Notes: generated by a model not told the origin, from the letters alone. Shown: positions 37,057-48,173, numbered from the stretch's first letter. The stretch: 64,000 nt of DNA from Companilactobacillus zhachilii (GCF_003606365.2 NZ_CP031933.2:1984001-2048000); one strand, 5' to 3'. A program made the numbers and translations.

Positions 37057-39693
37057 TTAATAAGATTTAATAATATCTTTAGCTAATTGTAACGCATTTG
37101 TTAAACCAGCCGGATTCTTACCACCAGCTTGCGCCATATCTGGACGACCACCGCCGCCACCTTGAATTTCCTTAGATATTTTCTTAATTAAATCTCCAGC
37201 TTTAACACCTTTAGCTTGAGCATCCTTGTTAACAGCTACGACTAGACTAGCTTTGTCATCACCACTGGCACCAAGAACTAAGATATCAGACTTGTTATCA
37301 TTCTTCCAATTATCAGCCAATTGTCTAAGGGCTGACATATCTGTAGATAAGATATTTGAAATAACTTTGAAACCATTGATATCTTCAACATTGTCAAAGA
37401 CTTCGGCAGACTTTTGACTTGTAAGTTGTGTCTTCAAGTTTTGGTTATCACGCTTGAGGGCTTTAATTTCATCGGCCATTTGTGCAGCACGACTAGGTAC
37501 ATCTTTTAATTGGTTAACTTTAATATTTTTGGCTGTTTCTTGCAATGTTTGTAATTGTTCATTGAAGTATTCAAAGGCTTCTTCACCTGTTACAGCTTCA
37601 ATTCTTCTTGTACCAGAACCAATAGCAGATTCAGAAGTAATCTTGAATAGTCCTAGTTCAGAAGTATTTCTGGCATGTGTACCACCACAGAATTCTGTTG
37701 AGAAATCATCAATTTCAACAACACGCACAGTGTCACCATATTTTTCACTGAAAAGGGCAATGGCACCCTTCTTCTTTTTAGCTTCTTCAATAGGCAAGAC
37801 TTCTGTTTTCACTGGAATAGCAGCCCAGATCTTTTCGTTAACGATTTTTTCAAGGTCAGCAATTTGTTGATCTGTCAAAGCGGTATTACTGTTGAAATCA
37901 AATCGTAAGTAGTCTGGTTCAACTAGTGAGCCAGCTTGATGTGTTCTTGAACTAACAACATCACGTAAAGCTTGATCTAACAAGTGAGTAGCCGTGTGAT
38001 TGTGACGAACTTTCTCACGGAAGTTAACGTCAATCTTTAATTTGTATTGTGTATCAGCAGAAATAGCTGACATAACATTAACTAAGTGAATATTTTGACC
38101 ATTTGGAGCATGTTGAACATCAACAACCTCAGCAACTTGGTTACCTTTTAGATCGTAAATGTTACCAACATCAGCAACTTGACCACCCATTTCAGCATAA
38201 AAAGGAGTAGTGTCAAAGATCAATTGTGCTTGACCTTCAGCAACGTTTTTAACTTCTTTATCATCAACCACAATATTTTTTAAAGTACTTTCAGTTTCAT
38301 TGTGATCATAACCAATAAATTCACTAGGCGTCTTGATTTCCATCAAAGTTTCATCTTGCATACCCATTGATTGTAAGTTTCCACGGGCTTCACGAGCACG
38401 TTGTTTTTGTGCTTCCATGTTTTCCTTGAAACCAGCTTCATCAACTGTCAAGCCTTCATCGTTAGCATATTCACGAGTAAGTTCCATTGGGAAACCGTAA
38501 GTATCGTAAAGTTTGAAAGCATTGGCACCATCAATAACAGTTTCATTCTTCTTACGAAGATCAGCGATAACACCATTAAGTAGTGCAAGACCAGCATCAA
38601 GTGTTTCTGAAAATCGTTTTTCTTCTTGTTTAATTGTTTTAGCGATAAATTCTTGTTGTTCACTAACTTCTGGATAGTAACTATCCATGATACGACCAAC
38701 GATTGGCACAAGTCTGTACAAGAATGGTCCATTAACACCAAGCTTTTTACCATTTAGAACCGCACGTCTGATCAAACGTCTAATAACATAGCCACGACCT
38801 TCATTTGAAGGCAACGCACCATCACCAATGGCGAAAGATACTGAACGAGCATGGTCAGCAATAATCTTAAATGAAATATCATCTTCAGCATTATCACCAT
38901 ATTTCTTATCAACAAGTGAACCAACATCTTCAATCAAAGGCATGAATAAATCAGTTTCAAAGTTAGTCTTTGTTCCTTGAATAACGGAAACTAGACGTTC
39001 AAGACCTAAGCCCGTATCAATATTTTTATGTGGTTGTTCAACATATTTACCGTTTGGCAAGTGGTTCAATTCTGAGAACACGATGTTCCAAACTTCAAGG
39101 TAACGTTCATTTTCGCCACCAGGATAATTTTGAGGATCATCTTCTGCCAAGTTATTGAACTCTTGACCACGGTCATAGAAAATTTCTGAATCGGGACCAC
39201 AAGGACCTTCACCAATATCCCAGAAGTTATCTTCATCTTTTAAGATATGATCTGGAGCAATTCCGACTTCAGCCCAAAGTTTTTGAGTTTCAGTATCTTT
39301 AGGATAAGTTGTGATATACAAATTATCCTTATCCATACCAATCCAGTCAGGACTTGTTAAAAATTCAAACGCCCAAGGAATAACTTCTTTCTTGAAATAA
39401 TCACCAACTGAAAAGTTACCCATCATTTCAAAGAAAGTTTGGTGACGAGCAGTTTTACCAACATTTTCAATATCATTTGTTCGAATACACTTTTGGGCAC
39501 TAGTGATACGAGGATTGTTTGGTACAACAGTTCCATCAAAATACTTCTTCATTGTGGCAACACCGGAGTTGATCCAAAGTAAAGTTGGATCGTCATGTGG
39601 TACCAAAGATGCACTAGGTTCAATCATGTGACCCTTTGTTTCGAAAAAGTCTAAAAACATTCTTCTTATTTCAGCACTTGATAAATTTTTCAT
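37057..39693 (-). CDS. alaS: Alanyl-tRNA synthetase
   Basis: An 878-residue class II synthetase. Order: N-terminal aminoacylation domain (IRRMFLDFFETKGHMIEPSASLVPHDDPTLL..), tRNA-binding region, editing domain with HNHTATHLLDQALRD (Zn-binding HxxxH near 565) and FCGGTHARNTSELG (Cys-His, near 665), and the C-Ala domain ending in GGGGGRPDMAQAGG. Regulated by a T-box leader at 39706-39895. Confidence 0.96.
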   Translation of the reverse strand: MKNLSSAEIRRMFLDFFETKGHMIEPSASLVPHDDPTLLWINSGVATMKKYFDGTVVPNNPRITSAQKCIRTNDIENVGKTARHQTFFEMMGNFSVGDYFKKEVIPWAFEFLTSPDWIGMDKDNLYITTYPKDTETQKLWAEVGIAPDHILKDEDNFWDIGEGPCGPDSEIFYDRGQEFNNLAEDDPQNYPGGENERYLEVWNIVFSELNHLPNGKYVEQPHKNIDTGLGLERLVSVIQGTKTNFETDLFMPLIEDVGSLVDKKYGDNAEDDISFKIIADHARSVSFAIGDGALPSNEGRGYVIRRLIRRAVLNGKKLGVNGPFLYRLVPIVGRIMDSYYPEVSEQQEFIAKTIKQEEKRFSETLDAGLALLNGVIADLRKKNETVIDGANAFKLYDTYGFPMELTREYANDEGLTVDEAGFKENMEAQKQRAREARGNLQSMGMQDETLMEIKTPSEFIGYDHNETESTLKNIVVDDKEVKNVAEGQAQLIFDTTPFYAEMGGQVADVGNIYDLKGNQVAEVVDVQHAPNGQNIHLVNVMSAISADTQYKLKIDVNFREKVRHNHTATHLLDQALRDVVSSRTHQAGSLVEPDYLRFDFNSNTALTDQQIADLEKIVNEKIWAAIPVKTEVLPIEEAKKKKGAIALFSEKYGDTVRVVEIDDFSTEFCGGTHARNTSELGLFKITSESAIGSGTRRIEAVTGEEAFEYFNEQLQTLQETAKNIKVNQLKDVPSRAAQMADEIKALKRDNQNLKTQLTSQKSAEVFDNVEDINGFKVISNILSTDMSALRQLADNWKNDNKSDILVLGASGDDKASLVVAVNKDAQAKGVKAGDLIKKISKEIQGGGGGRPDMAQAGGKNPAGLTNALQLAKDIIKSY

Positions 39694-39705
39694 TTTATCT
39701 CCCTA

Positions 39706-39895
39706 AAAAAACGAAAAATCGCTGCAATTCCAAGGACGCCACTGCGCGGTACCACCTTGTTTGCAACGATTTTCGTTAGCCTCTCAACATTAATATATAC
39801 AATTTAAATTGGCAGCATCTCTATACCAAATAATTAGGCTTTCTCACCAACTAGCCTTCTCTTAAAATATCTGGCACGAAATATATCCAAGGAAA
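39706..39895 (-). promoter_or_regulatory. T-box leader (Ala) of alaS
   Basis: Minus-strand leader with the T-box core AAGGTGGTACCGCG (39758-39745) and a specifier GCT (Ala) at 39816-39814 in the stem I loop (GAGATGCTGCC). The terminator arm ACGAAAATCGTTGC pairs with GCAGCGATTTTTCGT and is followed by seven T residues. Uncharged tRNA-Ala would stabilise the antiterminator and switch on alaS. Confidence 0.9.
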
Positions 39896-39972
39896 ATATT
39901 AACCATCAACTTAAAAATTGTCAATGTTTAAAGAGTCTAACTGTTTAAAATTTCAAATTGTCTTTTTTGTTT
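39896..39972. other. Intergenic, nothing recognised
   Basis: AT-rich, no open frame or hairpin beyond the -10-like T-rich tract of the alaS leader. Confidence 0.5.
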
Positions 39973-40154
39973 GCCGCCTACGGGAGCAAGAAATTTAGGT
40001 CGCTATGGGGACCGACTTGAGCCGAAGAGCGGTCTCAAGTCTCGATTTTGAACTTCGCAAGGTACGCGAATTTCAAAAGTCGTCCCGTGGTGTAATGGCT
40101 AAAGCCATAACGCCACCTGCACAGCGACCTAAATTCTTGCTCCCTCCGGCTAGT
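39973..40154 (-). repeat. Family R element 6
   Basis: Arms 39982-40004 and 40123-40144, 22 pairs with one bulged base (AAGAAATTT class). P2 stem ACTTGAG/CTCAAGT, loop GCCGAAGAGCGGT; P4 stem ATGGC/GCCAT. Inverted pair with element 7. Confidence 0.87.
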
Positions 40155-40314
40155 TTATCTGTTGATTTAGAATTATTGTTTCTAATCAATCAAACATATT
40201 AAAAGTAATTTAAAAACAATTCAGTAACAGAATCTAAATTAACTCTAAAACCAATTTAGATAGCTTAAATTTACTATTACTTATTAATTACCAATAATCA
40301 AATCCAACCAACAC

Positions 40315-40494
40315 ATTAGTCGGAAGAGCTGAGAATATTTATCTGCTGTGAAAGTGGCGTTAGAGCTTTAGCTCTTACACCACCGGGCGTGTTTGGAGCC
40401 TCGCGTTCTTTGCGAGGCTTCAAACCGAGGCCTGAGACCTTGGCTCAGGCCGGTCCGCATAGCAGATGAATGTTCTCAGTTCTGGAGACGGCAA
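40315..40494 (+). repeat. Family R element 7
   Basis: Arms 40326-40347 and 40461-40482, 22 pairs of which three are G-T (a class of its own, TGAGAATATTTATCTGC). P2 stem GGCCTGAG/CTCAGGCC, P3 GGAGCCTCGC/GCGAGGCTTC, P4 stem AGAGC/GCTCT around TAAA (minus strand). Ends in GGAGACGGC just before the cshB stop. Confidence 0.87.
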
Positions 40495-40498
40495 ACTA

Positions 40499-41845
40499 CT
40501 AATTATTCTTGTTTTTTCTAGCTTCTCGTTCTTGTCGTCTATTTTGTCTAATTTGAATCTTTCTTTGTTGACGATGCTCTTCATTAATTGCTTGCTTGAT
40601 CTTCTTCTTGTAACCAGGCTTCTTCTTGGTCTTTTGTTTTTTAACATAACCAACTAGCTTAGTATCAAGTTTCTCTTGTGTGGCACGTCTATGTACTCGA
40701 CGATCACGTTCCACGGCATCAACGATTTCACCATGTTTGATATCTTTTGGCTCAAACTTGATTCCCATGTGTTCAATTTCATCAACCTTGTGTTCTTCAC
40801 CAGGTTCATAAATTGTAATGGCTGTACCTGACATCTTATTACGACCAGTTCTACCTACACGATGAATGAAGAAGTCCAAATCATCAGGGATTTCAGCGTT
40901 GATTACATGAGAAACTCCGTTAATATCAATTCCACGTGCAGCTAAATCGGTTGCTACTACGTATTGATATTCCATATTTTCAACTTGTTTCATGGCACGT
41001 TTTCTCTCACGGGGTGTTAGTCCACCATGAATACGTGCGACTTTCAAACCTTGACTCCGAAGATAGTTATAAATTTCATCGACACTCTTCTTGGTATTGG
41101 CGAAAATTAATACCAAGTATGGTTCACCTAAAGTAATCAATTGGTAAATCAATTGTTTCTTATCACGGCCGTGACTTGACATTAACCAATTATCAACGTT
41201 CTTAGGAATAATACTACTATTCTTAATTTCCACACGTTGTGGACCAGTCATGTATTTCTTCAAGAATGGTTCTAGTTTTTGTGGGATTGTGGCTGAGAAA
41301 ACCATCATTTCACGGTTTTCTGGCAACTTATCAGTAATGTGATCAACATCATCCAAAAAGCCCATGTCCAATGTCATATCAGCCTCATCTACAACGAAAC
41401 GTTCAACATTTTCGATATGTAGGTCATTCTCACGAATCAAATCCCATAAACGACCTGGTGTTCCGATAGCAATTTGTGGTTGGTGAGCTTCAAGTTTTCT
41501 CTTTTGACGATCACGATCAGAACCACCGACGAAAATAAAGGCATTATATTCTTCCGGATAGTTCTTCAAAATTGCTTGGGTATCTTCATAAATTTGATAA
41601 GCCAACTCACGACTTGGTGTCGCAATCAACAACTGTACTTCTTGCTTATTTGTCAAAGCATTCATTGATGGCAACAAGAAAGCATGTGTTTTACCAGAAC
41701 CTGTTTCTGATTGAACAATAATATCCTTCTTCTTATTTACTAAGGAAATTACTGCCTCTTGTACTGGTGTTGGTTCATCGAAATGTATTTCTTTTAATGA
41801 TTTATTAATTGAATCATTGAAATTGTATTGTGAAAATTTAGTCAT
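40499..41845 (-). CDS. cshB: DEAD-box RNA helicase (CshB-like)
   Basis: An ATP-dependent RNA helicase of 448 residues, cytosolic. Q motif FNDSINKSLKEIHFDEPTPVQ, Walker A SETGSGKT near 46, motif Ia PSRELAYQ, DEAD box VDEADMTLDMG near 152, SATIP near 185, and C-terminal YVVATDLAARGIDI and HRVGRTGR. The end is a Lys/Arg-rich tail, typical of CshB. By family it acts in RNA decay, ribosome biogenesis and cold response. The stop is immediately before nrnA in the same direction. Confidence 0.92.
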   Translation of the reverse strand: MTKFSQYNFNDSINKSLKEIHFDEPTPVQEAVISLVNKKKDIIVQSETGSGKTHAFLLPSMNALTNKQEVQLLIATPSRELAYQIYEDTQAILKNYPEEYNAFIFVGGSDRDRQKRKLEAHQPQIAIGTPGRLWDLIRENDLHIENVERFVVDEADMTLDMGFLDDVDHITDKLPENREMMVFSATIPQKLEPFLKKYMTGPQRVEIKNSSIIPKNVDNWLMSSHGRDKKQLIYQLITLGEPYLVLIFANTKKSVDEIYNYLRSQGLKVARIHGGLTPRERKRAMKQVENMEYQYVVATDLAARGIDINGVSHVINAEIPDDLDFFIHRVGRTGRNKMSGTAITIYEPGEEHKVDEIEHMGIKFEPKDIKHGEIVDAVERDRRVHRRATQEKLDTKLVGYVKKQKTKKKPGYKKKIKQAINEEHRQQRKIQIRQNRRQEREARKNKNN

Positions 41846-42802
41846 CTATTCACCCTTCTGGTTATATTCAGTAACTAACTCTTTAAGCTCTTCAAACATT
41901 TGTTCCACTTCAGCACGGTCTTTAGCAGTGGCACCACTCGCTAATGGATGTCCACCACCATCATGATTTTTAGCTAATCCATTGATAACTGGTCCTTGAG
42001 AACGCAAGTGCATTCTAAATGTACCGTCATCTTTTTGAACAGCTTCCATCCATGTGCAAACTTCCTTCAAACGACCTGGTGTTGAAACAACTGAATTGGC
42101 TTGTTCTTGATTGATACCTAATTTCTTCATTAAATCTAGATCGATTACCGCATAAGCAGCTCCTGAAGCATCTATTTGTAAGTTATCAAATAGAACGCCT
42201 TGAAGTTTAGCTTGCTGTAAAGTAATTTCATTCATCTTATTATTGATTGCTGCTGTATCAACACCCAAAGCAATGAATTTTCCACCGACTTCCATTGTAT
42301 GTTGCGTCGTTGATGGATATAAGAATCTTCCTGTATCTCCCACGATTCCGGCATAGAGATAGTAAGCAACTTCTTTCGTTAATTGTAGTTCATCACTGCT
42401 ATCAATCAAATCAGCAATAATTTCTGAACATGAACTAGCATCAGTATTAACAAAAAGTTGATCTCCATAAGCATCATCATTAGGATGGTGATCGATCTTA
42501 ATTAAGAAATCTCCATCATCAAAACGTTGATCGTCAATTCTTGGTTGATTAGCAGTATCAGTGACGATAACTAATGCCCCTTGGTAATCTGCATCAGTTA
42601 CTTCCTCTGCAGTTGATAGCCATTTGAGACCTTCAGTATCGTTACCACCAATCAAAACTTTCTTGTCTGGAAATGCTTGGCGAAGTGTAGTTGCCAAACC
42701 AGCTTGTGACCCCAATGCATCAGGATCTGGATTTTGATGACGTAGAATGATAATTCTATCATATTTTTTAATTGTTGCAATTATTTCGGCAAAGCTATTC
42801 AT
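41846..42802 (-). CDS. nrnA: DHH/DHHA1 nanoRNase / oligoribonuclease and pAp phosphatase
   Basis: A 318-residue DHH phosphoesterase. Motifs: ILRHQNPDPDALGSQAGLA (DxD near 26), VTDTAN near 84, IDHHPNDD near 107, and the C-terminal DHHA1 GGGHPLASGATAKDR near 286. NrnA clears 2-5 nt RNA and may dephosphorylate pAp. Overlaps dinB by eight bases. Confidence 0.9.
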   Translation of the reverse strand: MNSFAEIIATIKKYDRIIILRHQNPDPDALGSQAGLATTLRQAFPDKKVLIGGNDTEGLKWLSTAEEVTDADYQGALVIVTDTANQPRIDDQRFDDGDFLIKIDHHPNDDAYGDQLFVNTDASSCSEIIADLIDSSDELQLTKEVAYYLYAGIVGDTGRFLYPSTTQHTMEVGGKFIALGVDTAAINNKMNEITLQQAKLQGVLFDNLQIDASGAAYAVIDLDLMKKLGINQEQANSVVSTPGRLKEVCTWMEAVQKDDGTFRMHLRSQGPVINGLAKNHDGGGHPLASGATAKDRAEVEQMFEELKELVTEYNQKGE

Positions 42803-43871
42803 TAAGATTGTCCCCCTTGTAAGACAAGTTCAAAGAAACCTCTTCGTATGACAATGGATCCAAATTAGTCACAGTGATTCCTAATAAACGAATCTTTTGA
42901 TCTGTCACCTTTAATTTATCATAAATATCCTTGGCAACACGATAAATATCTGTTTTTGTTTGTACATAGTCTTGAAAACTCTCACGTTTGGTAATTGTTT
43001 CAAACTCTGAATTACGTAACTTCAAAACGACTGTTTTTCCATGTTGGCGCTGTTTCTTTAAATCTTTGCTGACTAATCCAGCTAAAAAATGTAGTTCATC
43101 AGTTATTTGTTCATCCGTTACCAGATTACGATTATAAGTGCGTTCTCGACCAATCGATTTGCGTTTGCGATGACCTTCAACTGGGGCGTCGTCAATTCCG
43201 TGAACTCGTTTATAAATTACGTAACCCATTTTACCAAACTTCCTTAAAAACTCGTCTTGATCAATATTTTGTAAGTCTTCCCCAGTATACACGTTCATGT
43301 CATGTAATTTCTGTTGCATGGCTTTTCCAATCCCATTAAATTTTTCAATCGGAATTGGTTTGAGAAATTCTTTAGCATACTTACCCAAAATAATCGTTCG
43401 CCCAAATGGTTTTCGATAATCAGATGCCATCTTGGCCAAAAACTTATTATAAGAAATCCCTACGGAACAAGTTAAACGTGTCTCTTTAACAATTCTTTGT
43501 TGGATATAATTAGCAATTTTTATCGTATTAACTTCACCCAACTTATTTTCAGTCACATCTAAGTAGGCTTCATCCAGGGCTACAGTTTGATAATTATCGG
43601 TCACATCACCAAAAATATTGTGAATTTGGTCCGAAACACTTCGATATAACTCAAAATTAGGTGGCGTAATAACTAGTTTTTCCTTCGGAATCAAATCGAC
43701 TGCTTGTTGTGCTGGCATGGCCGAGTGAGCACCGTATTTCCGAGCATTATAATTTGCGGTTGTTACAACACCATGATGATTGTGTTTTCGAGGATCTTGA
43801 GCAACAATCAGACATTTCTTCTTATATTCTGGATGTTCCCGTTCTTCCACAGAAGCGAAAAAATCATCCAT
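42795..43871 (-). CDS. dinB: DNA polymerase IV, 5' end probably frameshifted
   Basis: Y-family lesion-bypass polymerase; the written frame gives 358 residues starting MDDFFASVEEREHPEY. That start would remove the first catalytic Asp of the family motif (HVDMDDFF, the first D), and coding sequence (KIEENRKIIHV) continues in frame upstream with no ATG, GTG or TTG. Upstream GTG at 43936-43938 and TTG at 43933-43935 near an AAAGG are one base out of frame, with a T5/A5 run between (43916-43925). So the true start is likely at 43935 or 43938 after correcting one base. The remainder (DEAYLDVTENK, SVGISYNKFLAKMASD, little finger) is intact. Confidence 0.85.
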   Translation of the reverse strand: MDDFFASVEEREHPEYKKKCLIVAQDPRKHNHHGVVTTANYNARKYGAHSAMPAQQAVDLIPKEKLVITPPNFELYRSVSDQIHNIFGDVTDNYQTVALDEAYLDVTENKLGEVNTIKIANYIQQRIVKETRLTCSVGISYNKFLAKMASDYRKPFGRTIILGKYAKEFLKPIPIEKFNGIGKAMQQKLHDMNVYTGEDLQNIDQDEFLRKFGKMGYVIYKRVHGIDDAPVEGHRKRKSIGRERTYNRNLVTDEQITDELHFLAGLVSKDLKKQRQHGKTVVLKLRNSEFETITKRESFQDYVQTKTDIYRVAKDIYDKLKVTDQKIRLLGITVTNLDPLSYEEVSLNLSYKGDNLNE

Positions 43872-43943
43872 GTCAACATGGATGATTTTTCGATTTTCTT
43901 CAATTTTAATTGGTATTTTTAAAAAGATGAAACAACACCACCT

Positions 43944-45379
43944 TTAGCTCCAAATCCAAGAATTTCCGTCACGTTCCAAAAGCATTTCTGAAGAATCTGG
44001 ACCCATACTACCACTGATATAATTAGGAAAATCAGCCGTTTGACTGTCCCAACGTTGTCTAATGGCATCAATATATTTCCAAGTACTTCTTAATTCGTCC
44101 CAAAGGGTAAAGTGAATTCTATTGCCAGCTAGAATATCAATAATCAAGCTTTCATAAGCTTCACGTGAATTGTCAGCTGATTCTGCAGTTGGTAATTCAA
44201 TAAAGTCTTGGTCAAGTTCTCGATAGTCGATCCCGTTGATCAAAATACTTTGACCATCAACCTTTTCAATCAACAATGTTACAACGGTATTTGGTCTAAC
44301 CCCAAAGTCGGTTACTTTATCGTTAAAAACAATGTCGATTCGTGAAGACTTATCTGGCATTCTCTTACCTGAACGGACGTAGAATGGCACTCCGCTCCAA
44401 CGATCTGAATCAAATGAAATCTTACCAGCTGTAAATGTTTCGATTTGTGAATCAGAAGCCACATTATCTTCTTGACGATAAGCTTTTTGCTCACCTAAAT
44501 CATCAGTATCATATTGACCACGAACAAAGTCTTTATCAACTTCTTCTGGAGACAATACTTTTAGACTGTTAAACAAGGCGGTGCGATTCTTGTGAATAAC
44601 TTTGGCCTCAGTAGCTTCAGGTTCATCACTAGCAACTGCCCCAATAATTTGCATAATGTGATTTTGAACCATGTCACGTAAAACACCGGCAGTTTCGTAA
44701 TAGCCACCACGATCTTCAACGCCCAACGATTCAGCTAAAGTAACTTGAATATTTGAAACATATTTACTATTTAAAGCATCCTCAAACTTACTGTTGTTAG
44801 CACGAATTCTTGGAATAGCTTGAATCATTTCCTTACCTAAATAGTGATCGATACGGTAAATATCATCTTCTGGGAAGGCTTTAGAAATATTGCCATTTAA
44901 TTCACAGGCAGAATCGAGATCACGACCGAATGGCTTTTCAATAACTAGACGGTTGTAACCATCAGCTTTCAAACCTTCAGAATTGATATGTTCAGCAACG
45001 GTACCAAAGAATCTTGGTGCAATAGCCATGTAATAAACGCGATTATGACCAGCATCGAACTGATCATCTAGTTTTGCAGCTAAGTTCTTCAAAGCAATGT
45101 AATGTTCCGAATCATTGACATCATGTGATTGATAGAAGAAATGTTGTGCAAAATCTTCCATAATCTTCTCGTCATCTTTAAATGATTCTTTTAAGGAAGT
45201 AACAACAGTTTCACGGAAATAATCATCACTCCATGGACGACGGGCAGTTCCAATCACGGCAAAATGATCCTTCAAATAGCCTGATTTATACAAACGGAAT
45301 AATGAAGGATAAAGTTTACGGTGAGCTAGGTCACCAGAACCCCAAAAATAATAAAAATTGCTGATCTCTCTTTAACCAT
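43944..45379 (-). pseudogene. zwf: Glucose-6-phosphate 1-dehydrogenase with a 5' frameshift
   Basis: First enzyme of the oxidative pentose phosphate pathway. The ATG at 45377-45379 has AGGAG upstream and opens MVKERSAIFIIFG; at the C run 45340-45343 (G on the coding strand) one base is missing. With one more G the frame reads GGSGDLAHRKLYPSLFRLYKSGYLKD, the NADP-binding signature, and joins the long frame. As written a stop follows after VLVT. The downstream 450 codons are complete, with RIDHYLGKEM (active-site His) near the middle. Either a real null or a sequencing error; I lean to the latter. Confidence 0.85.
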
Positions 45380-45481
45380 TTTAAACTCCTTTTGACAGTC
45401 TCATGTACTTATATTTTACATCATGAATTATTAAACATCTGCATTATTGACTTATTATTTTTTTGTTTGTGGTATTTTAGT

Positions 45482-45664
45482 ATGCCGCCTCCAGGAGTAA
45501 GAAAAATTAGGTCGCTGTGGGGACCGCCTGGAGCCAAGGTCTCCAGGCTCGATTTTGAACCTCGCAAAGTACGCGAGTTTCAAAAGTCGTCCCGTGGTGT
45601 AAGCACTAAAGTGCTAACGCCACCTTCACAGCGACCTAATTTTTCTTACTCCTTCCGGCTAGTT
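45482..45664 (-). repeat. Family R element 8
   Basis: Arms 45493-45519 and 45627-45653 pair perfectly over 27 bp. P2 stem GCCTGGAG/CTCCAGGC, P3 ends CTCGC/GCGAG, P4 stem AGCAC/GTGCT around TAAA. Stands upstream of zwf. Confidence 0.9.
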
Positions 45665-45808
45665 CATTCGTTGATTTTTAATAAAATGTAATATCGATAA
45701 TTTGATATGTTAATTACTATTTTTGCAATAATAAGTTACATCGTAAATTTTAAAACTTAGAGTATACTTTAAGGCAAGCTTTTACCCTTATATTTTTAAA
45801 TTAAATAT

Positions 45809-45958
45809 TTACTTCTTAAGGAAGCCTGTTAAATAATCAATTGCTTCATCGGTGGTTTTGAAACCTTGTTTCTTTTTGATTTCTTCTAACTTTTCTTGAG
45901 ATTTCTTACTTAAATCTGAAGCCTTTACATGCTTGGAATCTTTTTCTTTATCGGTCAT
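45809..45958 (-). CDS. Small hypothetical protein, 49 aa
   Basis: A 49-residue, Lys-rich protein (MTDKEKDSKHVKASDLSKKS, then an EKLEEIKKKQGFKTTDEAIDYLTG helical part). The GGAG ribosome site sits eight bases before the ATG at 45956-45958. The second half has a weak ribbon-helix-helix look (KKKQGFKTTDEAIDYLTGFL), so a DNA-binding antitoxin-like or regulator role is possible but unproven. It lies between R elements 8 and 9. Confidence 0.55.
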   Translation of the reverse strand: MTDKEKDSKHVKASDLSKKSQEKLEEIKKKQGFKTTDEAIDYLTGFLKK

Positions 45959-46024
45959 CTTATTTACTCCTAATATTTCAATATTATTCTTATTTAAAAG
46001 AGTGAAAATAATCAAGTTAAACAT

Positions 46025-46212
46025 TATCGCTTGTATCTATTTGAATCAATCAAAAAACCTCAAAATAAATAATCTAATAATTAAAAGTTTCAAGACATCT
46101 CTCAATTATTATCGTGCTAGTTCATATAATCCATATATTTAACAATTTGATTACCACTATTTCTAAGTTATTAATACACCGTTCCAACCAAATGCTAGCA
46201 TATATCAAAAAA
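46025..46212. other. Intergenic, nothing recognised
   Basis: AT-rich stretch upstream of the 49-aa gene with no frame or hairpin. Probably carries its promoter. Confidence 0.5.
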
Positions 46213-46397
46213 ACTAGCTGGAAAGAGCAAGAAATTTAGGTCGCTGTGCAAGTGGCGTTGGCACTTCAGCGCTTACACCACGGGACGACTTTTGAAACTC
46301 GCGGTCTTTGCGAGGTTCAAAAGCGAGATTCGAGACCGCCTTATGGCTCGAATTGGTCCCCATAGCGACCTAAATTTCTTGCTATTGGAAGCGGCCA
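46213..46397 (+). repeat. Family R element 9
   Basis: Arms 46226-46245 and 46364-46383 pair perfectly over 20 bp (AAGAAATTTAGGTCGCT class). P2 stem GATTCGAG/CTCGAATT, P3 GAAACTCGC/GCGAGGTTC, P4 GCGCT.. slightly degraded. Confidence 0.87.
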
Positions 46398-46414
46398 TAT
46401 CCAATTTTTAACAA

Positions 46415-46450
46415 TAAAAAAGATTGAAACCTTAAAGTTTCAATCTTTTT
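46415..46450 (-). terminator. Terminator of yajC
   Basis: AAAAAGATTGAAAC/GTTTCAATCTTTTT hairpin with loop CTTAAA, T runs on both sides, directly downstream of the yajC stop. Confidence 0.85.
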
Positions 46451-46457
46451 TTAAACA

Positions 46458-46925
46458 CTATTTTGTTTCTTCTTTTGTATCATCTTTAGCAGCATCATCT
46501 GTCTTATCTGCTGTATCTGTTTCTTTATCAGCAGCTTTATCTTCAACTGGTGCTTCTTCTTTATCATCTTTTGTTTCAGTAGCTTCTTCAACCTTAGCTG
46601 GTTTAGCATCCTTAACAGCATCAGTAGTAGCAACATCAGCAGGTGTTGTACGACGAATGAAGTTTAAATCAAATGTTAGATAAATTCCATCACAGTCTAC
46701 AACAACTTCTTTGTTTTCGCGATCGATTGATGCGATTTTACCTTTAATACCACCAAGTGTAACAACTTTGTCGCCTTTGCTCATTTCTTTAAGCATTTCT
46801 TGACGTTTTTGTTGTTGTTTCTTTTGGGGACGAATTGACAAGAAATACATACCAACGAACATAATAACAACGAAGATAATAAGTGTCATTGATCCACCAG
46901 CACCTGCGGCGCCTAATGTAAGCAT
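46458..46925 (-). CDS. yajC: Preprotein translocase subunit YajC
   Basis: A 155-residue accessory Sec component. One N-terminal transmembrane helix (LIIFVVIMFVGMYFLSIRPQKKQQ), the classic IRPQKK and GDKVVTLGGIKGKIASID in the cytosolic domain, then an acidic Asp/Glu/Thr/Lys tail of about 65 residues, longer than usual. I start at the ATG 46923-46925 with GAGGTGG upstream. Lies downstream of tgt, as usual in Bacilli. Confidence 0.92.
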   Translation of the reverse strand: MLTLGAAGAGGSMTLIIFVVIMFVGMYFLSIRPQKKQQQKRQEMLKEMSKGDKVVTLGGIKGKIASIDRENKEVVVDCDGIYLTFDLNFIRRTTPADVATTDAVKDAKPAKVEEATETKDDKEEAPVEDKAADKETDTADKTDDAAKDDTKEETK

Positions 46926-47021
46926 ATTCAAATTTTCCACCTCTTAATAATTTACATAAGTATAGAGTAACAAAGATTTTCATTCGTTTCCATACTAGTA
47001 GGTTTTTCTTATCAAAATATT

Positions 47022-48173
<1,152 letters not shown>

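Noticed and set aside
42795..43871. dinB taken as complete from the ATG at 43871
   Set aside because: It would lack the first catalytic Asp and has no ribosome site.
28364..45691. Open frames inside R elements encoding similar peptides (at 28364-28546, 40005-40202, 45392-45691)
   Set aside because: The shared peptide follows from the conserved P2-P4 stems; frames have no consistent start or ribosome site and are absent in other copies.
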